A stretch of 20,542 nucleotides of DNA, taken from positions 1-20,542 of the forward strand of contig ONYR01000097.1 in assembly GCA_900322165.1 (NCBI GenBank). The letters run 5' to 3'. Source of the DNA: an uncultured Eubacteriales bacterium (lineage in GTDB: Bacteria; Bacillota; Clostridia; Lachnospirales; Bianqueaceae). A program made the translations under genes and the position numbers. Of this stretch, positions 1-8,188 are shown piece by piece (the stretch's first letter is position 1; every line of letters starts with the position of its first letter). Below the pieces are notes generated by a model. It was not told the origin of the DNA and did not search any database. It was given only the letters and a program-made list of their open reading frames with translations.

Positions 1-804
1 CACAAGCTCCGCTTCGTTGTCAGGTCCGTAGCTTCCGTCCCGGCCGCCTCCCGCCGTCACGGCGTAGACAAACTTGCGGCCGTCCGGCAGTATGAGCCAC
101 CCGGCATCGCACCGTGTGTTTCCGTCGAAACCGGTCTTGGACCCGCTCCGGACAAGATCCGCGCGCTCCTCTTCATAGTAATCCGAAAGCGGCAGGTTCC
201 GCAGCAGCATGTTTTTGTACTGCTGCCTCTCGAGCATCTCTCTCCAGACGGCAAGCCAGGGGGTTTGAAGGATCTCTCCTTCCTCGATCTGCCGCAGATA
301 TTCAGCCAGCTCCGCACTCGTTCCCTCCGCGAAGCATCCGGCATTAACTTCTTCCTCGGTCATCGCGATCCGGCGATTGACCTTCGAGGCCTTGATTCCG
401 TGGCTCAGCAAATGCTTCTGAACGGTCTTCGCACCTCCGACATAGTCAAGCACCAGGTTTGTCGCAGTATTGTCACTGACAATGATCATCAGCATCGAGA
501 GGTCGCGGACCAACATCGCAAGTCCCGGTGTCAGATACTGCAGCAGTCCCGATCCACCCGCAAGGTCTTCGCGCCGGATCGTCACCGTGTCCGTCAGATC
601 TGCCTCGCCCCTCTGGCACTTCTCGAGAAGACACCCGAGAATGAACAGCTTGCCGACGCTCGCGATCCGCATGACTTGGTCTTGATTCAGGTCGATCCGA
701 AAATCTCCCCCAAGCTCCTGAAAGGACAATGCGATCGTGCCGTCAAACGCCGCGGTCGCTTCTTCGATCTTTTTGATGAGTACTGTCTTGTCTAAGTTAT
801 TCAT
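1..804 (-). CDS. Class A beta-lactamase-like serine hydrolase (C-terminus beyond the left edge)
   Basis: Read from an ATG at 804-802, the frame stays open to base 1, giving 268 residues of a longer protein. It carries the full active-site set of the penicillin-recognising class A fold: S49-V-G-K52 (nucleophile Ser and general-base Lys), S110-D-N112, E150-E-E-V-N154 in the place of the ExxLN omega-loop motif, and K223-T-G225. The family hydrolyses beta-lactams or, in distant members, other amides and esters. Odd point: the N-terminus has no signal peptide or membrane segment, so the protein should be cytoplasmic, unlike true secreted penicillinases. It is the last visible gene of a three-gene unit, 12 bases after the TSUP gene; I see no good ribosome binding site, so coupling to the upstream gene is possible. 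The fold assignment is firm; substrate and physiological role are unknown. Confidence 0.85.
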   Translation of the reverse strand, partial: MNNLDKTVLIKKIEEATAAFDGTIALSFQELGGDFRIDLNQDQVMRIASVGKLFILGCLLEKCQRGEADLTDTVTIRREDLAGGSGLLQYLTPGLAMLVRDLSMLMIIVSDNTATNLVLDYVGGAKTVQKHLLSHGIKASKVNRRIAMTEEEVNAGCFAEGTSAELAEYLRQIEEGEILQTPWLAVWREMLERQQYKNMLLRNLPLSDYYEEERADLVRSGSKTGFDGNTRCDAGWLILPDGRKFVYAVTAGGGRDGSYGPDNEAELV

Positions 805-816
805 AATTGCCGGGCG

Positions 817-1614
817 TCATGCCATAAACCGGATCGCATTGTAAACGCAAATCAGGATGATGATCCCCATCAGGCCGATAAACAGCTTGGAAACGGTCTT
901 CGAGGAGATCTTCTTGTTGATCGAGCGCCCGATGATACCGCCAAGGATACCGCCAACGACCATGACAACCAGCGCGAGAGGCTCAAACTCCGGCACCTTC
1001 CCGGTAAACAGCGTTACCAGAAGGCTTGCCAGCTGGCTGAAGAGGATGATGTACAGGGAGCTGTTGGCCGCCTTTTTCGTCTCCATGCTGAAGAAATAGT
1101 AGAGAACCACGAGGTTGATCGGGCCTCCGCCGATCCCAAGGAAGCTCGACATAATGCCAAGCACCAGACCCAGCACCACGCAAACGGCAATGTTCTTGAC
1201 ATTTTTGCTCGGGATCTTGTCCTTGAAAACCGTATAGAGCAGGGTTCCGACGGTGATAATGCCAAGGCAGATCGCCTGCACCGCGCCGACACGGTTCGGG
1301 TTGGAGGACGCCGATTTGACAATGTCAAAGAGCTGTTTGCCCGCGACACCGCCGACGACCGCACCGAGAGCCAGGGGCGTATCGGTCTTCATGTCGACCT
1401 TCTGCTCCTTGGAGATCATGCCCTTGATAACGGAGTAGCAGCTCATCGAAAGGACCATGCAGCCGCTCAAAAAGCTGATGGTGGAAACACTCGCGACGTT
1501 AAATACGTCGAGCGTCGGCTTGACAATGACACCGCCGCCGATGCCGCAGATCGCTCCGATGATCGAAGCGCCAAGGCTGATGATAAAAAATGCTGCATAG
1601 GTCCAGAAATTCAT
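817..1614 (-). CDS. TSUP family (TauE/SafE) membrane transporter
   Basis: This 265-residue, very hydrophobic protein has the two-fold repeat of the TauE/SafE (TSUP) family. The first half opens with the glycine-rich segment GAICGIGGGVIVKPTLD, and the second half repeats the pattern with SFLGIGGGPINLVVLYY. About eight membrane segments can be seen. Family members export sulfite, sulfoacetate or other small organic or sulfur anions across the cytoplasmic membrane; the substrate here cannot be read from sequence. The start codon is preceded by AAGGAG at good spacing, and the ATG overlaps the TGA of the upstream acyltransferase gene by four bases (ATGA), so translation is probably coupled. The neighbours (acyltransferase and serine hydrolase) give no obvious clue to substrate. 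Length is typical for the family. Confidence 0.88.
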   Translation of the reverse strand: MNFWTYAAFFIISLGASIIGAICGIGGGVIVKPTLDVFNVASVSTISFLSGCMVLSMSCYSVIKGMISKEQKVDMKTDTPLALGAVVGGVAGKQLFDIVKSASSNPNRVGAVQAICLGIITVGTLLYTVFKDKIPSKNVKNIAVCVVLGLVLGIMSSFLGIGGGPINLVVLYYFFSMETKKAANSSLYIILFSQLASLLVTLFTGKVPEFEPLALVVMVVGGILGGIIGRSINKKISSKTVSKLFIGLMGIIILICVYNAIRFMA

Positions 1615-2357
1615 TGCTTTTCTCCTTCATTCAACAGTTCTGCGTCCACGATCTCCTTCATATGAGAAGCGATATCCGCCACCTTCGTATGACGAACCGT
1701 CTCCGCGTCCATCACATCCAGCACACTCAAATACACGTGAGTTGGGCGAAGCGGCCAGCGTTTTTTCGCCTGTTCGGTTCCGCGGATCGCGCAGATGACA
1801 ACCGGCTTTGCCGCCTTTTGTGCGATCTTGAAGACTCCCGGATGCAGGGTTCCCATCGGCCCGCCGTCAAGACTGCGCGTGCCCTCCGGATAAACAAACA
1901 CCGAATGGATCCCGTCGCCCATCAGATTCGCGGCGTTATTGATCGTGCGCATCGCTTTTCGCGGATCCTCCCGGTCAATGACCATAAAACAGGTCTTCCT
2001 CGAGAGCCGTCCGAACACCGGGATCTTCAGCGCGGATTCCTTTGAGATGAACGAGGTCTTCCACTGACGAAAAGCCCACAGGGCACACAGAGCGTCAAAA
2101 TTCGAACGGTGATTGCAGACAAAGACAAGGTTTTCCTTTGGGACCTTCTCGATTCCGGATACGTGCAGGCGGATCCGTCCCAGCCTGAGCATGTTCCACG
2201 CCGACCACTGAACCAGACACCGTGCCAGCGGGGACTCTGTTGTGTATTCCTTCTTCGGATCGATCCCGAGATCATAGACCGCGCAGATCAATGTCCAAAG
2301 CACCAGATACCCGGCAAAAAGCCCAAGGATCCCGAGTAAAATGTAGAGTACGATCAT
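1611..2357 (-). CDS. PlsC-like 1-acyl-sn-glycerol-3-phosphate acyltransferase
   Basis: This 248-residue protein begins with a hydrophobic membrane anchor (about residues 2-28), followed by a cytosolic acyltransferase domain. The catalytic H-x4-D motif is H83-R-S-N-F-D88 and the glycerophosphate-binding motif is E158-G-T-R161 in VYPEGTRS. These are the hallmarks of the PlsC/LPLAT family, which transfers a fatty acyl group from acyl-ACP, acyl-CoA or acyl phosphate to lysophosphatidic acid to make phosphatidic acid at the membrane. A good ribosome binding site (TAGGAG, about 7 bases ahead) supports the ATG at 2357. It is the first gene of the leftward unit and overlaps the TSUP gene by four bases. 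Genomes often hold several PlsC paralogues, so this may be the main enzyme or an accessory acyltransferase. Confidence 0.88.
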   Translation of the reverse strand: MIVLYILLGILGLFAGYLVLWTLICAVYDLGIDPKKEYTTESPLARCLVQWSAWNMLRLGRIRLHVSGIEKVPKENLVFVCNHRSNFDALCALWAFRQWKTSFISKESALKIPVFGRLSRKTCFMVIDREDPRKAMRTINNAANLMGDGIHSVFVYPEGTRSLDGGPMGTLHPGVFKIAQKAAKPVVICAIRGTEQAKKRWPLRPTHVYLSVLDVMDAETVRHTKVADIASHMKEIVDAELLNEGEKQ

Positions 2358-2413
2358 GAACCCGCTCCTATCGTCAAACTTCTTTTTCAGGGTGTGTTTT
2401 TTCCTATCTTCCT

Positions 2414-2442
2414 ATTATAACGAACCCTTGTTGGTGATGCAA
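2414..2442 (-). promoter_or_regulatory. Sigma-A promoter of the acyltransferase/TSUP/hydrolase unit
   Basis: On the minus strand TTGCAT (2442-2437) and a perfect TATAAT (2419-2414) are separated by exactly 17 bases. Transcription should start near 2407, leaving a leader of roughly 50 bases before the ATG at 2357. No operator-like palindrome overlaps it, so the unit may be constitutive. Confidence 0.75.
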
Positions 2443-2478
2443 GCTGAGCGGCTTTTCCTTTGCTTCTTTTTCACGATT

Positions 2479-2506
2479 TTGCTGGAAAAGCGCCGATGAA
2501 TATGAT
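2479..2506 (+). promoter_or_regulatory. Probable promoter of the LacI-family regulator gene
   Basis: TTGCTG (2479-2484) and TATGAT (2501-2506) are 16 bases apart, a fair sigma-A promoter. Start of transcription would be about 2513, just ahead of the operator-like site at 2520-2533. It is divergent from the acyltransferase promoter; the two lie back to back in the 195-base gap 2358-2552. Confidence 0.55.
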
Positions 2507-2519
2507 ATTCTTAGGACGC

Positions 2520-2533
2520 TGTAAACGCTTTCA
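2520..2533 (+). promoter_or_regulatory. LacI/CcpA-type operator in the regulator leader
   Basis: TGTAAACGCTTTCA fits the cre consensus TGWAANCGNTNWCA at every defined position and resembles the perfect palindrome in front of uxaC. It lies just downstream of the predicted start of transcription and 19 bases before the ATG of the LacI-family gene. This placement suits roadblock repression by the gene's own product (autoregulation), by CcpA, or both. Sequence alone cannot separate these. Confidence 0.75.
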
Positions 2534-2552
2534 GTCTCTTTAGGAGTTTTAT

Positions 2553-3569
2553 ATGAATATTTATGACATTGCTCAGAAGGCCGGGGTCTCCATTGCGACC
2601 GTTTCCCGCGTGATGAACGGTTCCGGCAAGGTCAGCGCCCAGACGCGCGATCGGGTTCTGAAAATCATCGAAGAAGAAAACTATACCCCGAATATTTTTG
2701 CTCAGGGTCTTGGACAGGGCACCGCGCATACCGTTGGCATTCTTGTTCCCGACATTGACAATCTTTACATGTCCAGCGCCCTCTCCTGTCTTGAAAACGC
2801 ACTGACGGAAGCCGGCTATCTCTGCATTCTCGGCTGCAGCACCTATGCCGCCTCCGCCAAGGAAGCGCACGTTCGGATGATGCTCGATAAAAAAGTGGCG
2901 GCCCTCATTCTTGTCGGCTCCACCTACGCCGGCTCCGGCCTCTCCCCGGAAGAGACCGATTATATCCGCCAGGCCGCTGAGACGGTTCCGGTTTTCCTGA
3001 TCAACGGTCAGGTGGACGGAAAAGACGTTTACTGTGCCACCTGCGATGATCGGAGCGCGGTCCTGGAGGTCACAAAGGCACTCCTTGAAAACGGCCGCCG
3101 CCGGATCCTTTTCCTCTCCGACTCTCATTCCTTCAGTGCCCGCCAAAAGCTCTCCGGCTATGAAGAAGCGCACCGCGCCCTCTCCCTCGAGCCGGATCCT
3201 TCGCTCAACCTTCACATCCATAACAACATCGAAGAGACGAAGGGATGCCTCAAAGCCCTCTTCCCGCCCAACGGCCCTCAGGCCTTTGACGCCGTGGCCG
3301 CCGTCGAGGATGGTCTCGCGATCGGCGCGCTGAAATACGCACAGGAAGCCGGGATCCGGGTGCCGGAGGATCTGGAGATCGTCGGCTACAACAACTCCCG
3401 CCTGTGCCAATGCTGCACGCCCGAGCTCACCTCCGTGGACGGAAGGCTCAGCGATCTGTGCCGCGTCACCGTGGAGAACCTCATCAACGTGCTTGACGGC
3501 GAGGATGACGTTCCGGCACTGACAACGCTCCCCGCCCTTTCGCTTCGGCGAGGCACGACAAAGAACTGA
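2553..3569 (+). CDS. LacI-family transcriptional regulator, probable repressor of the uxa operon
   Basis: The 338-residue protein has the classic LacI-family layout. An N-terminal helix-turn-helix with the YDIAQKAGVSIATVSRVMNG signature (residues 4-23) is followed by a hinge helix and a periplasmic-binding-protein-like effector domain (about residues 60-338, beginning HTVGILVPDIDN). TAGGAG about 8 bases ahead supports the ATG at 2553. It lies immediately upstream of uxaC in the same direction. The two LacI-type palindromes in the window are at its own leader and at the uxaC promoter, which argues that it controls both. The effector is likely a uronate or a pathway intermediate, by context only. 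No terminator is seen between it and uxaC, so some read-through is possible. Length is normal for the family. Confidence 0.9.
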   Translation: MNIYDIAQKAGVSIATVSRVMNGSGKVSAQTRDRVLKIIEEENYTPNIFAQGLGQGTAHTVGILVPDIDNLYMSSALSCLENALTEAGYLCILGCSTYAASAKEAHVRMMLDKKVAALILVGSTYAGSGLSPEETDYIRQAAETVPVFLINGQVDGKDVYCATCDDRSAVLEVTKALLENGRRRILFLSDSHSFSARQKLSGYEEAHRALSLEPDPSLNLHIHNNIEETKGCLKALFPPNGPQAFDAVAAVEDGLAIGALKYAQEAGIRVPEDLEIVGYNNSRLCQCCTPELTSVDGRLSDLCRVTVENLINVLDGEDDVPALTTLPALSLRRGTTKN

Positions 3570-3599
3570 AACAGATATCAGAATGTCCGAAAGCATCTA

Positions 3600-3628
3600 T
3601 TGACATTAAAGTACGGCGCTCCTATAAT
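3600..3628 (+). promoter_or_regulatory. Consensus sigma-A promoter of uxaCBA
   Basis: TTGACA (3600-3605) and TATAAT (3623-3628) are separated by exactly 17 bases, a perfect consensus promoter. Transcription should begin near 3635, giving a leader of about 60 bases. So strong a core promoter implies tight repression when substrate is absent, which fits the operator lying on it. Confidence 0.9.
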
Positions 3629-3642
3629 GTAAGCGCTTACAT
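3627..3642 (+). promoter_or_regulatory. Perfect 16-bp palindromic operator over the uxaC transcription start
   Basis: ATGTAAGCGCTTACAT reads identically on both strands, with the central CG typical of LacI-family operators; its inner 14 bases also satisfy the CcpA cre consensus. It begins inside the last two bases of the -10 box and covers the predicted start of transcription, so a bound repressor would block RNA polymerase directly. The gene for a LacI-family protein ends 57 bases upstream. The most economical reading is the operator of that regulator, with possible competition from CcpA. Confidence 0.85.
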
Positions 3643-3694
3643 CAATTCCGTATCACAATGCCCGAAACCCATATAAACAAGGAGGATACCCCCA

Positions 3695-5128
3695 ATGAAA
3701 GCATTCATGGACAAGGACTTCATGCTCTACAACGAGACCGCGAAACATCTCTTCCACACCTATTCCGAAGAGATGCCGATCATCGACTACCACTGCCACA
3801 TTTCCCCCAAGGAAATCTACGAAGACCGCCGCTACAACAACATCGCGGAAGTCTGGCTCGGTGGTGAGAACCCCGACGGCACCTACTTCGGCGACCATTA
3901 CAAATGGCGTCTGATGCGCTCCAACGGAACCCCCGAGAGCGTTGTCACCGGCGCGGCTGATCCGTACGACAAGTTTGTCGCGTTCGCCAAGACCCTTGAG
4001 ATGGCGATCGGCAACCCCATGTATCACTGGTCCAACCTTGAGCTTCACAAGTACTTCGGCATCACCGAGCCTCTGACGGTCGAGAATGCCAAGGAAATCT
4101 GGGACAAAACCTCCGACATGCTGCAGCATGATCCGTCTCTGACGGTCCGCGGCATCATCCGCCAGTCCAACGTTCACTATGTTGGCACCACCGACGATCC
4201 GATCGACACCCTTGAGTGGCACGAGAAGCTCGCTGAGATCAAGGACCTCGGCTTCCAGGTCTGCCCGTCCTTCCGTCCTGACAAGGCCGTCAACATCACC
4301 AAGCGCGGATGGAAGGAATACATTGAGAAGCTCGGCGCGTGCGTCGGCCGCAAGCTCGAGAGCGCCAAGGACGTCTGCGATGCGCTGCTTGAGCGTATCG
4401 ACTACTTCAAGGCTCACGGCTGCAAGGCTTCCGACCATGGTCTGGATTACGTTCCGTTCCGCCTCTGCTCCATCGAAGAAGCGAATGCCATCTTCACCAA
4501 GGCCATGAACGGCGAGACCCTTACCGCGGAAGAGGCTGAGAAGTACCAGACCACGATCCTTCTGGCCCTGGCTAGAAAGTACCACAAGGAAAACATCGCG
4601 ATGGAGATCCATTACTCCTGCACCCGCGACAACAACCGCCGCATGTTCGAGCTCGAAGGCCCCGACACCGGCTTTGACATGATCAAGAAGTCCACCTGCG
4701 GCGATGAGCTTGCCCAGTTCTTCTCTGAGCTGGATTACACGAACGAGCTTCCCAAGACGATCGTCTTCTCGCTTGATCACAACGATTTCAACCAGATCAC
4801 GACCTGCATCGGCTGCTTCCAGTCCGATGAGATGCCCGGCAAGATCCAGCTTGGCGCAGCCTGGTGGTTCCTTGATACCCGCGACGGTATGGAAGAACAG
4901 ATGAAGGCGCTTGGCAACCTCGGCCTTCTCGGCAACTTCATCGGCATGCTGACCGACTCCCGTTCCTTCCTGTCCTACACCCGTCACGACTACTTCCGCC
5001 GCATCGCCTGCAACCTCATCGGTAAGTGGGTCGAGGACGGCGAATACCCGAACAACGAAGCTTCCCTCAAGAAGATCGTTGAAGGCATCAGCTACAATAA
5101 TGCCGCCCGTTACTTCGGCATTGACTAA
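3695..5128 (+). CDS. uxaC: Uronate isomerase (glucuronate/galacturonate isomerase)
   Basis: At 477 residues this matches the usual length of UxaC, a metal-dependent amidohydrolase-superfamily TIM barrel. The enzyme interconverts D-galacturonate and D-tagaturonate, and D-glucuronate and D-fructuronate, in the cytoplasm as the first step of hexuronate breakdown. The metal-binding H-x-H of strand 1 is seen as D31-Y-H-C-H35 in IIDYHCHISPKEIY. Other UxaC-like stretches are the early FGDHYKWRLMR segment and TDSRSFLSYTRHDYFRR near the C-terminus. AAGGAGG sits in good position before the ATG at 3695; a second Met at residue 5 is a less likely start. It is the first gene of the uxaCBA operon, under the consensus promoter and palindromic operator just upstream, and uxaB follows after 27 bases. 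Confidence 0.96.
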   Translation: MKAFMDKDFMLYNETAKHLFHTYSEEMPIIDYHCHISPKEIYEDRRYNNIAEVWLGGENPDGTYFGDHYKWRLMRSNGTPESVVTGAADPYDKFVAFAKTLEMAIGNPMYHWSNLELHKYFGITEPLTVENAKEIWDKTSDMLQHDPSLTVRGIIRQSNVHYVGTTDDPIDTLEWHEKLAEIKDLGFQVCPSFRPDKAVNITKRGWKEYIEKLGACVGRKLESAKDVCDALLERIDYFKAHGCKASDHGLDYVPFRLCSIEEANAIFTKAMNGETLTAEEAEKYQTTILLALARKYHKENIAMEIHYSCTRDNNRRMFELEGPDTGFDMIKKSTCGDELAQFFSELDYTNELPKTIVFSLDHNDFNQITTCIGCFQSDEMPGKIQLGAAWWFLDTRDGMEEQMKALGNLGLLGNFIGMLTDSRSFLSYTRHDYFRRIACNLIGKWVEDGEYPNNEASLKKIVEGISYNNAARYFGID

Positions 5129-5140
5129 TCCCACGTGGAG

Positions 5141-5146
5141 AGAGGA
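5141..5146 (+). promoter_or_regulatory. Ribosome binding site that sets the uxaB start
   Basis: AGAGGA lies 9 bases before the ATG at 5156. The reading frame is also open from a GTG at 5135, but that codon lies upstream of this site and has no Shine-Dalgarno sequence of its own, so 5156 is the better start. Confidence 0.7.
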
Positions 5147-5155
5147 AACCGCATC

Positions 5156-6652
5156 ATGGCAAATCTGCTTAACTATATAGTTCTGAAAGAGTCCGGCTAT
5201 CAGGGTTACATCCTTGAAAAGGCACCCGTCAAGGTGCTCCAGTTCGGCGAAGGAAACTTCCTTCGCGCGTTCGTCGACTATTTCTTCGATGTCTCCAATG
5301 AAAAGGCTGACTGGAACGGAAAGGTTGCCCTTGTGCAGCCGATCCACGGCGGTCTCACTCACCTCATCAACGAGCAGCAGGCGCTCTACACGCTGTACCT
5401 GCGCGGCTCCGAGAACGGTGAAAAGGTCAACCGCAAGCGCGTGATCTCCGTCTGCGATGCCTGCTACAATCCTTACGACAATGCGGACTGGGACAAGGTC
5501 CGCGAGATCGCTGTCAGCGATGAACTCGAGTACGTCACCTCCAACACCACTGAGGCCGGTATCGTTTATGATCCCGAATCCACGATGGATCAGCTTCCGC
5601 CTCACTCCTTCCCGGCTAAGCTGGCGGTGCTCCTCTACGAGCGCTTCAAGGCCGGCAAGAAGGGTCTTGTCATCCTCTCCTGCGAGCTGATCGACAACAA
5701 CGGCAAAGAGCTGCAGAAGGTCATCGAGCATCACATTGCTGACTGGGGCCTTGGCGACGATTTCCTTTCCTACATTCAGAACGACTGCCTGTTCTGCTCG
5801 ACCCTCGTTGACCGTATCGTTCCCGGACGCATCCGTGACGAGAAAGAGGTCGCTGAGCTCGAGGCGGAGCATGGTTACAAGGACAACCTGCTTGACGTTG
5901 GCGAAGTCTTCGGTGTCTGGTACATTGAAGGACCAGAATGGCTCGAGGACAAGCTTCCCTTCAAGAAGGCCGGCGTGAACGTCCATGTCGTTCCGGACGT
6001 CACCCCCTACAAGAAGCGCAAGGTCCGCATTCTGAACGGTGCGCATACCGGTTTTGTTCTCGGCGCTTACCTCGCCGGCTTCAACATCGTCCGCGACTGC
6101 ATGCACAATGACACTGTCCGCGGTTTCATGAACAAGATGCTGAACGAGGAAGTCATTCCCTGCCTGCCGCTTGACAAGGCTGACTGCGAAGCGTTTGCCG
6201 CAGCTGTGACTGACCGCTTCAACAACCCCTTCGTTGACCATCAGCTCATGAGCATCTCCCTGAACTCCACCTCCAAGTGGAAGGCTCGCAACATGCCCTC
6301 CTTCCTGGAGTATGTTGAGAAGTTCGGCTGCCTGCCGAAGGCTCTGACCATGAGCCTTGCCGCTTACATCGCGTTCTACTCCAATGACGTGCAGCGTCTG
6401 GATGGCGACGCGCTGATCTGCAAGCGTCCCGCCGGTGACGAGTATGCGGTTCAGGATGATCCGTGGGTACTCGAGTTCTACTATGCCCATAAGGACGACA
6501 GCGAAGAAACGCTTGTCAAGGCTGTCCTTCAGAACGAGCGCATGTGGGATCAGGACCTTACCAAGGTCGAGGGTCTAGAGGCTCAGGTCGTTGCCGATCT
6601 GAAGCTCATCCACGAGAAGGGCGCTGAAGCCGCTTACGCTTCCGTTCTTTGA
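5156..6652 (+). CDS. uxaB: Tagaturonate reductase (altronate oxidoreductase)
   Basis: This is a 498-residue member of the polyol/mannitol dehydrogenase family. The N-terminal dinucleotide-binding segment VLQFGEGNFLRAFVDYFFD closely resembles UxaB of enteric bacteria. The C-terminal domain carries the family's catalytic pattern K-x4-N-x2-H, here K289, N294 and H297 in KVRILNGAHTG. UxaB reduces D-tagaturonate to D-altronate with NADH in the cytoplasm. Position between uxaC and uxaA supports UxaB rather than the related fructuronate reductase UxuB, because uxaA acts on altronate. I chose the ATG at 5156 because AGAGGA precedes it; the alternative GTG at 5135 adds seven residues of poor character. 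The gap to uxaA is 54 bases, with no promoter or terminator recognised in it. Confidence 0.92.
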   Translation: MANLLNYIVLKESGYQGYILEKAPVKVLQFGEGNFLRAFVDYFFDVSNEKADWNGKVALVQPIHGGLTHLINEQQALYTLYLRGSENGEKVNRKRVISVCDACYNPYDNADWDKVREIAVSDELEYVTSNTTEAGIVYDPESTMDQLPPHSFPAKLAVLLYERFKAGKKGLVILSCELIDNNGKELQKVIEHHIADWGLGDDFLSYIQNDCLFCSTLVDRIVPGRIRDEKEVAELEAEHGYKDNLLDVGEVFGVWYIEGPEWLEDKLPFKKAGVNVHVVPDVTPYKKRKVRILNGAHTGFVLGAYLAGFNIVRDCMHNDTVRGFMNKMLNEEVIPCLPLDKADCEAFAAAVTDRFNNPFVDHQLMSISLNSTSKWKARNMPSFLEYVEKFGCLPKALTMSLAAYIAFYSNDVQRLDGDALICKRPAGDEYAVQDDPWVLEFYYAHKDDSEETLVKAVLQNERMWDQDLTKVEGLEAQVVADLKLIHEKGAEAAYASVL

Positions 6653-6706
6653 TCGGTCTTTACGCTTCTGAAGTTTTCTCTTAATTACCCAACACAGGAG
6701 TCTGTT

Positions 6707-8188
6707 ATGGAATTAATTCACATTCATCCGTCAGACAATGTCGCGGTCGCGCTGACCGATCTGAAAAAGGGTGAGTCCTACGATCTGGAAGGCACCAAGG
6801 TAACGCCGACCGAAGATATCGCCCGCGGTCACAAGGTAGCGCTCTGCGCCATTCCCGCCGGCGAGCCGGTCGTCAAATACGGAAACACGATCGCCCTTGC
6901 AAGCAAGGATATCGCTCCCGGCGCCTGGGTCCACACGCATAACGCGCACACCAACCTCTCCGAGGGCGGTGAGTATGTTTACAACCATCAGGTTTACGAT
7001 CTTCCGAAGGTCGCTCCCCGCACCTTCAACGGCTACCTGCGTAAGGACGGCCGTGCGGCGATCCGCAACGAGCTGTGGATCATCCCGATCGTCGGCTGTG
7101 TCAACGGCATTGCCAAGCAGCTTGTCGAGGAGAATCAGGACCTTGTCAGCGGTTCGATCGACGGCCTCTACTACTTCCCGCATCCGTTCGGATGCTCGCA
7201 GCTCGGTGATGACCTCGCGCAGACGAAAAAGCTTCTGACTGCGCTGGTGCATCATCCCAATGCCGGCGGTGTGCTCTGCCTCGGACTCGGCTGTGAGAAC
7301 CTCGTGCTCTCCATGTTTAAGGAAGCGCTCGGTGAATACGATGCGGACCGCGTGAAGTTCCTCATCTGCCAGGAAGTCAAGGATGAGATCGCGGAAGGCA
7401 GCCGTCTGCTGAAGGAACTGGCCGGCTATGCCTCCGCCTTCAAGCGTCAGCCCCTCCCGGCGAGTGAACTCGTTGTCGGCATGAAGTGCGGCGGTTCCGA
7501 CGGACTCTCCGGCATCACCGCCAACCCGACCGTCGGCCGCTTCTCCGACCGTCTCATCGCGCTTGGCGGCTCGACCGTTCTGACGGAAGTTCCCGAAATG
7601 TTCGGCGCTGAGAATATCCTCTTCTCCCGCTGCGAGAATCAGCAGGTCTTCGAGAAGGCCGTCGACATGGTCAACGACTTCAAAGAATACTTTGTCAGCC
7701 ACGGCCAGGTCGTCTACGAGAACCCCAGCCCCGGCAACAAGGCAGGCGGTATCACGACCCTCGAGGATAAGTCCTGCGGCTGCGTCCAGAAGGGCGGCAG
7801 CGCTCAGATCGTCGACGTTCTCCGCTATGCGGAGCCCGTCACGAAGAAGGGTCTGAACGTTCTCTCCGGCCCCGGCAATGACCTTGTCAGTGCGACGGAC
7901 CTGACCGCGAGCGGCGCTCACATGATCCTGTTTACCACCGGCCGCGGCACGCCGTTCGGCGCCCCGGCTCCAACCGTCAAGATCTCGACCAACACGGCGA
8001 TCTATGACCTCAAGCCCAACTGGATCGATTTCAACGCCGGCACGGTGGCGGAAGGCAAGGAAACCCTTGACGAAGCCGCTGACCGTCTGCTCGACTATGT
8101 CCTTGCGGTTGCCTCCGGCGAAGAGACCAACGCTGAAAAGCATGGCCGCCGCGAGATCTCCATTTTCAAGGACGGAGTCGTCCTCTAA
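6707..8188 (+). CDS. uxaA: Altronate dehydratase
   Basis: The 493-residue protein has the single-chain UxaA architecture: an N-terminal SAF domain (about residues 1-95, with GDTIALAS-like KYGNTIALASKDI), then the large catalytic UxaA/GarD-type domain. Family features include MKCGGSDGLSGITANPTVG in the middle and FTTGRGTPFGAPAPTVKIST near the C-terminus. It removes water from D-altronate to give 2-keto-3-deoxy-D-gluconate, normally with an iron (or manganese) cofactor. AGGAG at 6696-6700, 6 bases before the ATG, supports the start. It is the third step and third gene of the uxaCBA operon; a hairpin terminator follows ten bases after its stop codon. KDG kinase and aldolase needed to finish the pathway are not in the window. 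Confidence 0.95.
   Translation: MELIHIHPSDNVAVALTDLKKGESYDLEGTKVTPTEDIARGHKVALCAIPAGEPVVKYGNTIALASKDIAPGAWVHTHNAHTNLSEGGEYVYNHQVYDLPKVAPRTFNGYLRKDGRAAIRNELWIIPIVGCVNGIAKQLVEENQDLVSGSIDGLYYFPHPFGCSQLGDDLAQTKKLLTALVHHPNAGGVLCLGLGCENLVLSMFKEALGEYDADRVKFLICQEVKDEIAEGSRLLKELAGYASAFKRQPLPASELVVGMKCGGSDGLSGITANPTVGRFSDRLIALGGSTVLTEVPEMFGAENILFSRCENQQVFEKAVDMVNDFKEYFVSHGQVVYENPSPGNKAGGITTLEDKSCGCVQKGGSAQIVDVLRYAEPVTKKGLNVLSGPGNDLVSATDLTASGAHMILFTTGRGTPFGAPAPTVKISTNTAIYDLKPNWIDFNAGTVAEGKETLDEAADRLLDYVLAVASGEETNAEKHGRREISIFKDGVVL

Noticed and set aside
2511..3596. A 361-codon open frame antisense to the LacI-family gene
   Set aside because: Its translation looks like a frame shadow, and it covers the promoter and operator of the regulator gene.
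5135..5155. GTG start for uxaB, seven codons earlier
   Set aside because: The Shine-Dalgarno sequence lies between this GTG and the ATG at 5156, so the ATG is favoured.
3653..6490. A 945-codon open frame antisense to uxaC and uxaB
   Set aside because: It is exactly opposite two well-supported genes, spans their junction, and its translation lacks any recognisable domain. Codon bias in uxaC/uxaB (few TTA, CTA and TCA) explains the absence of antisense stops.
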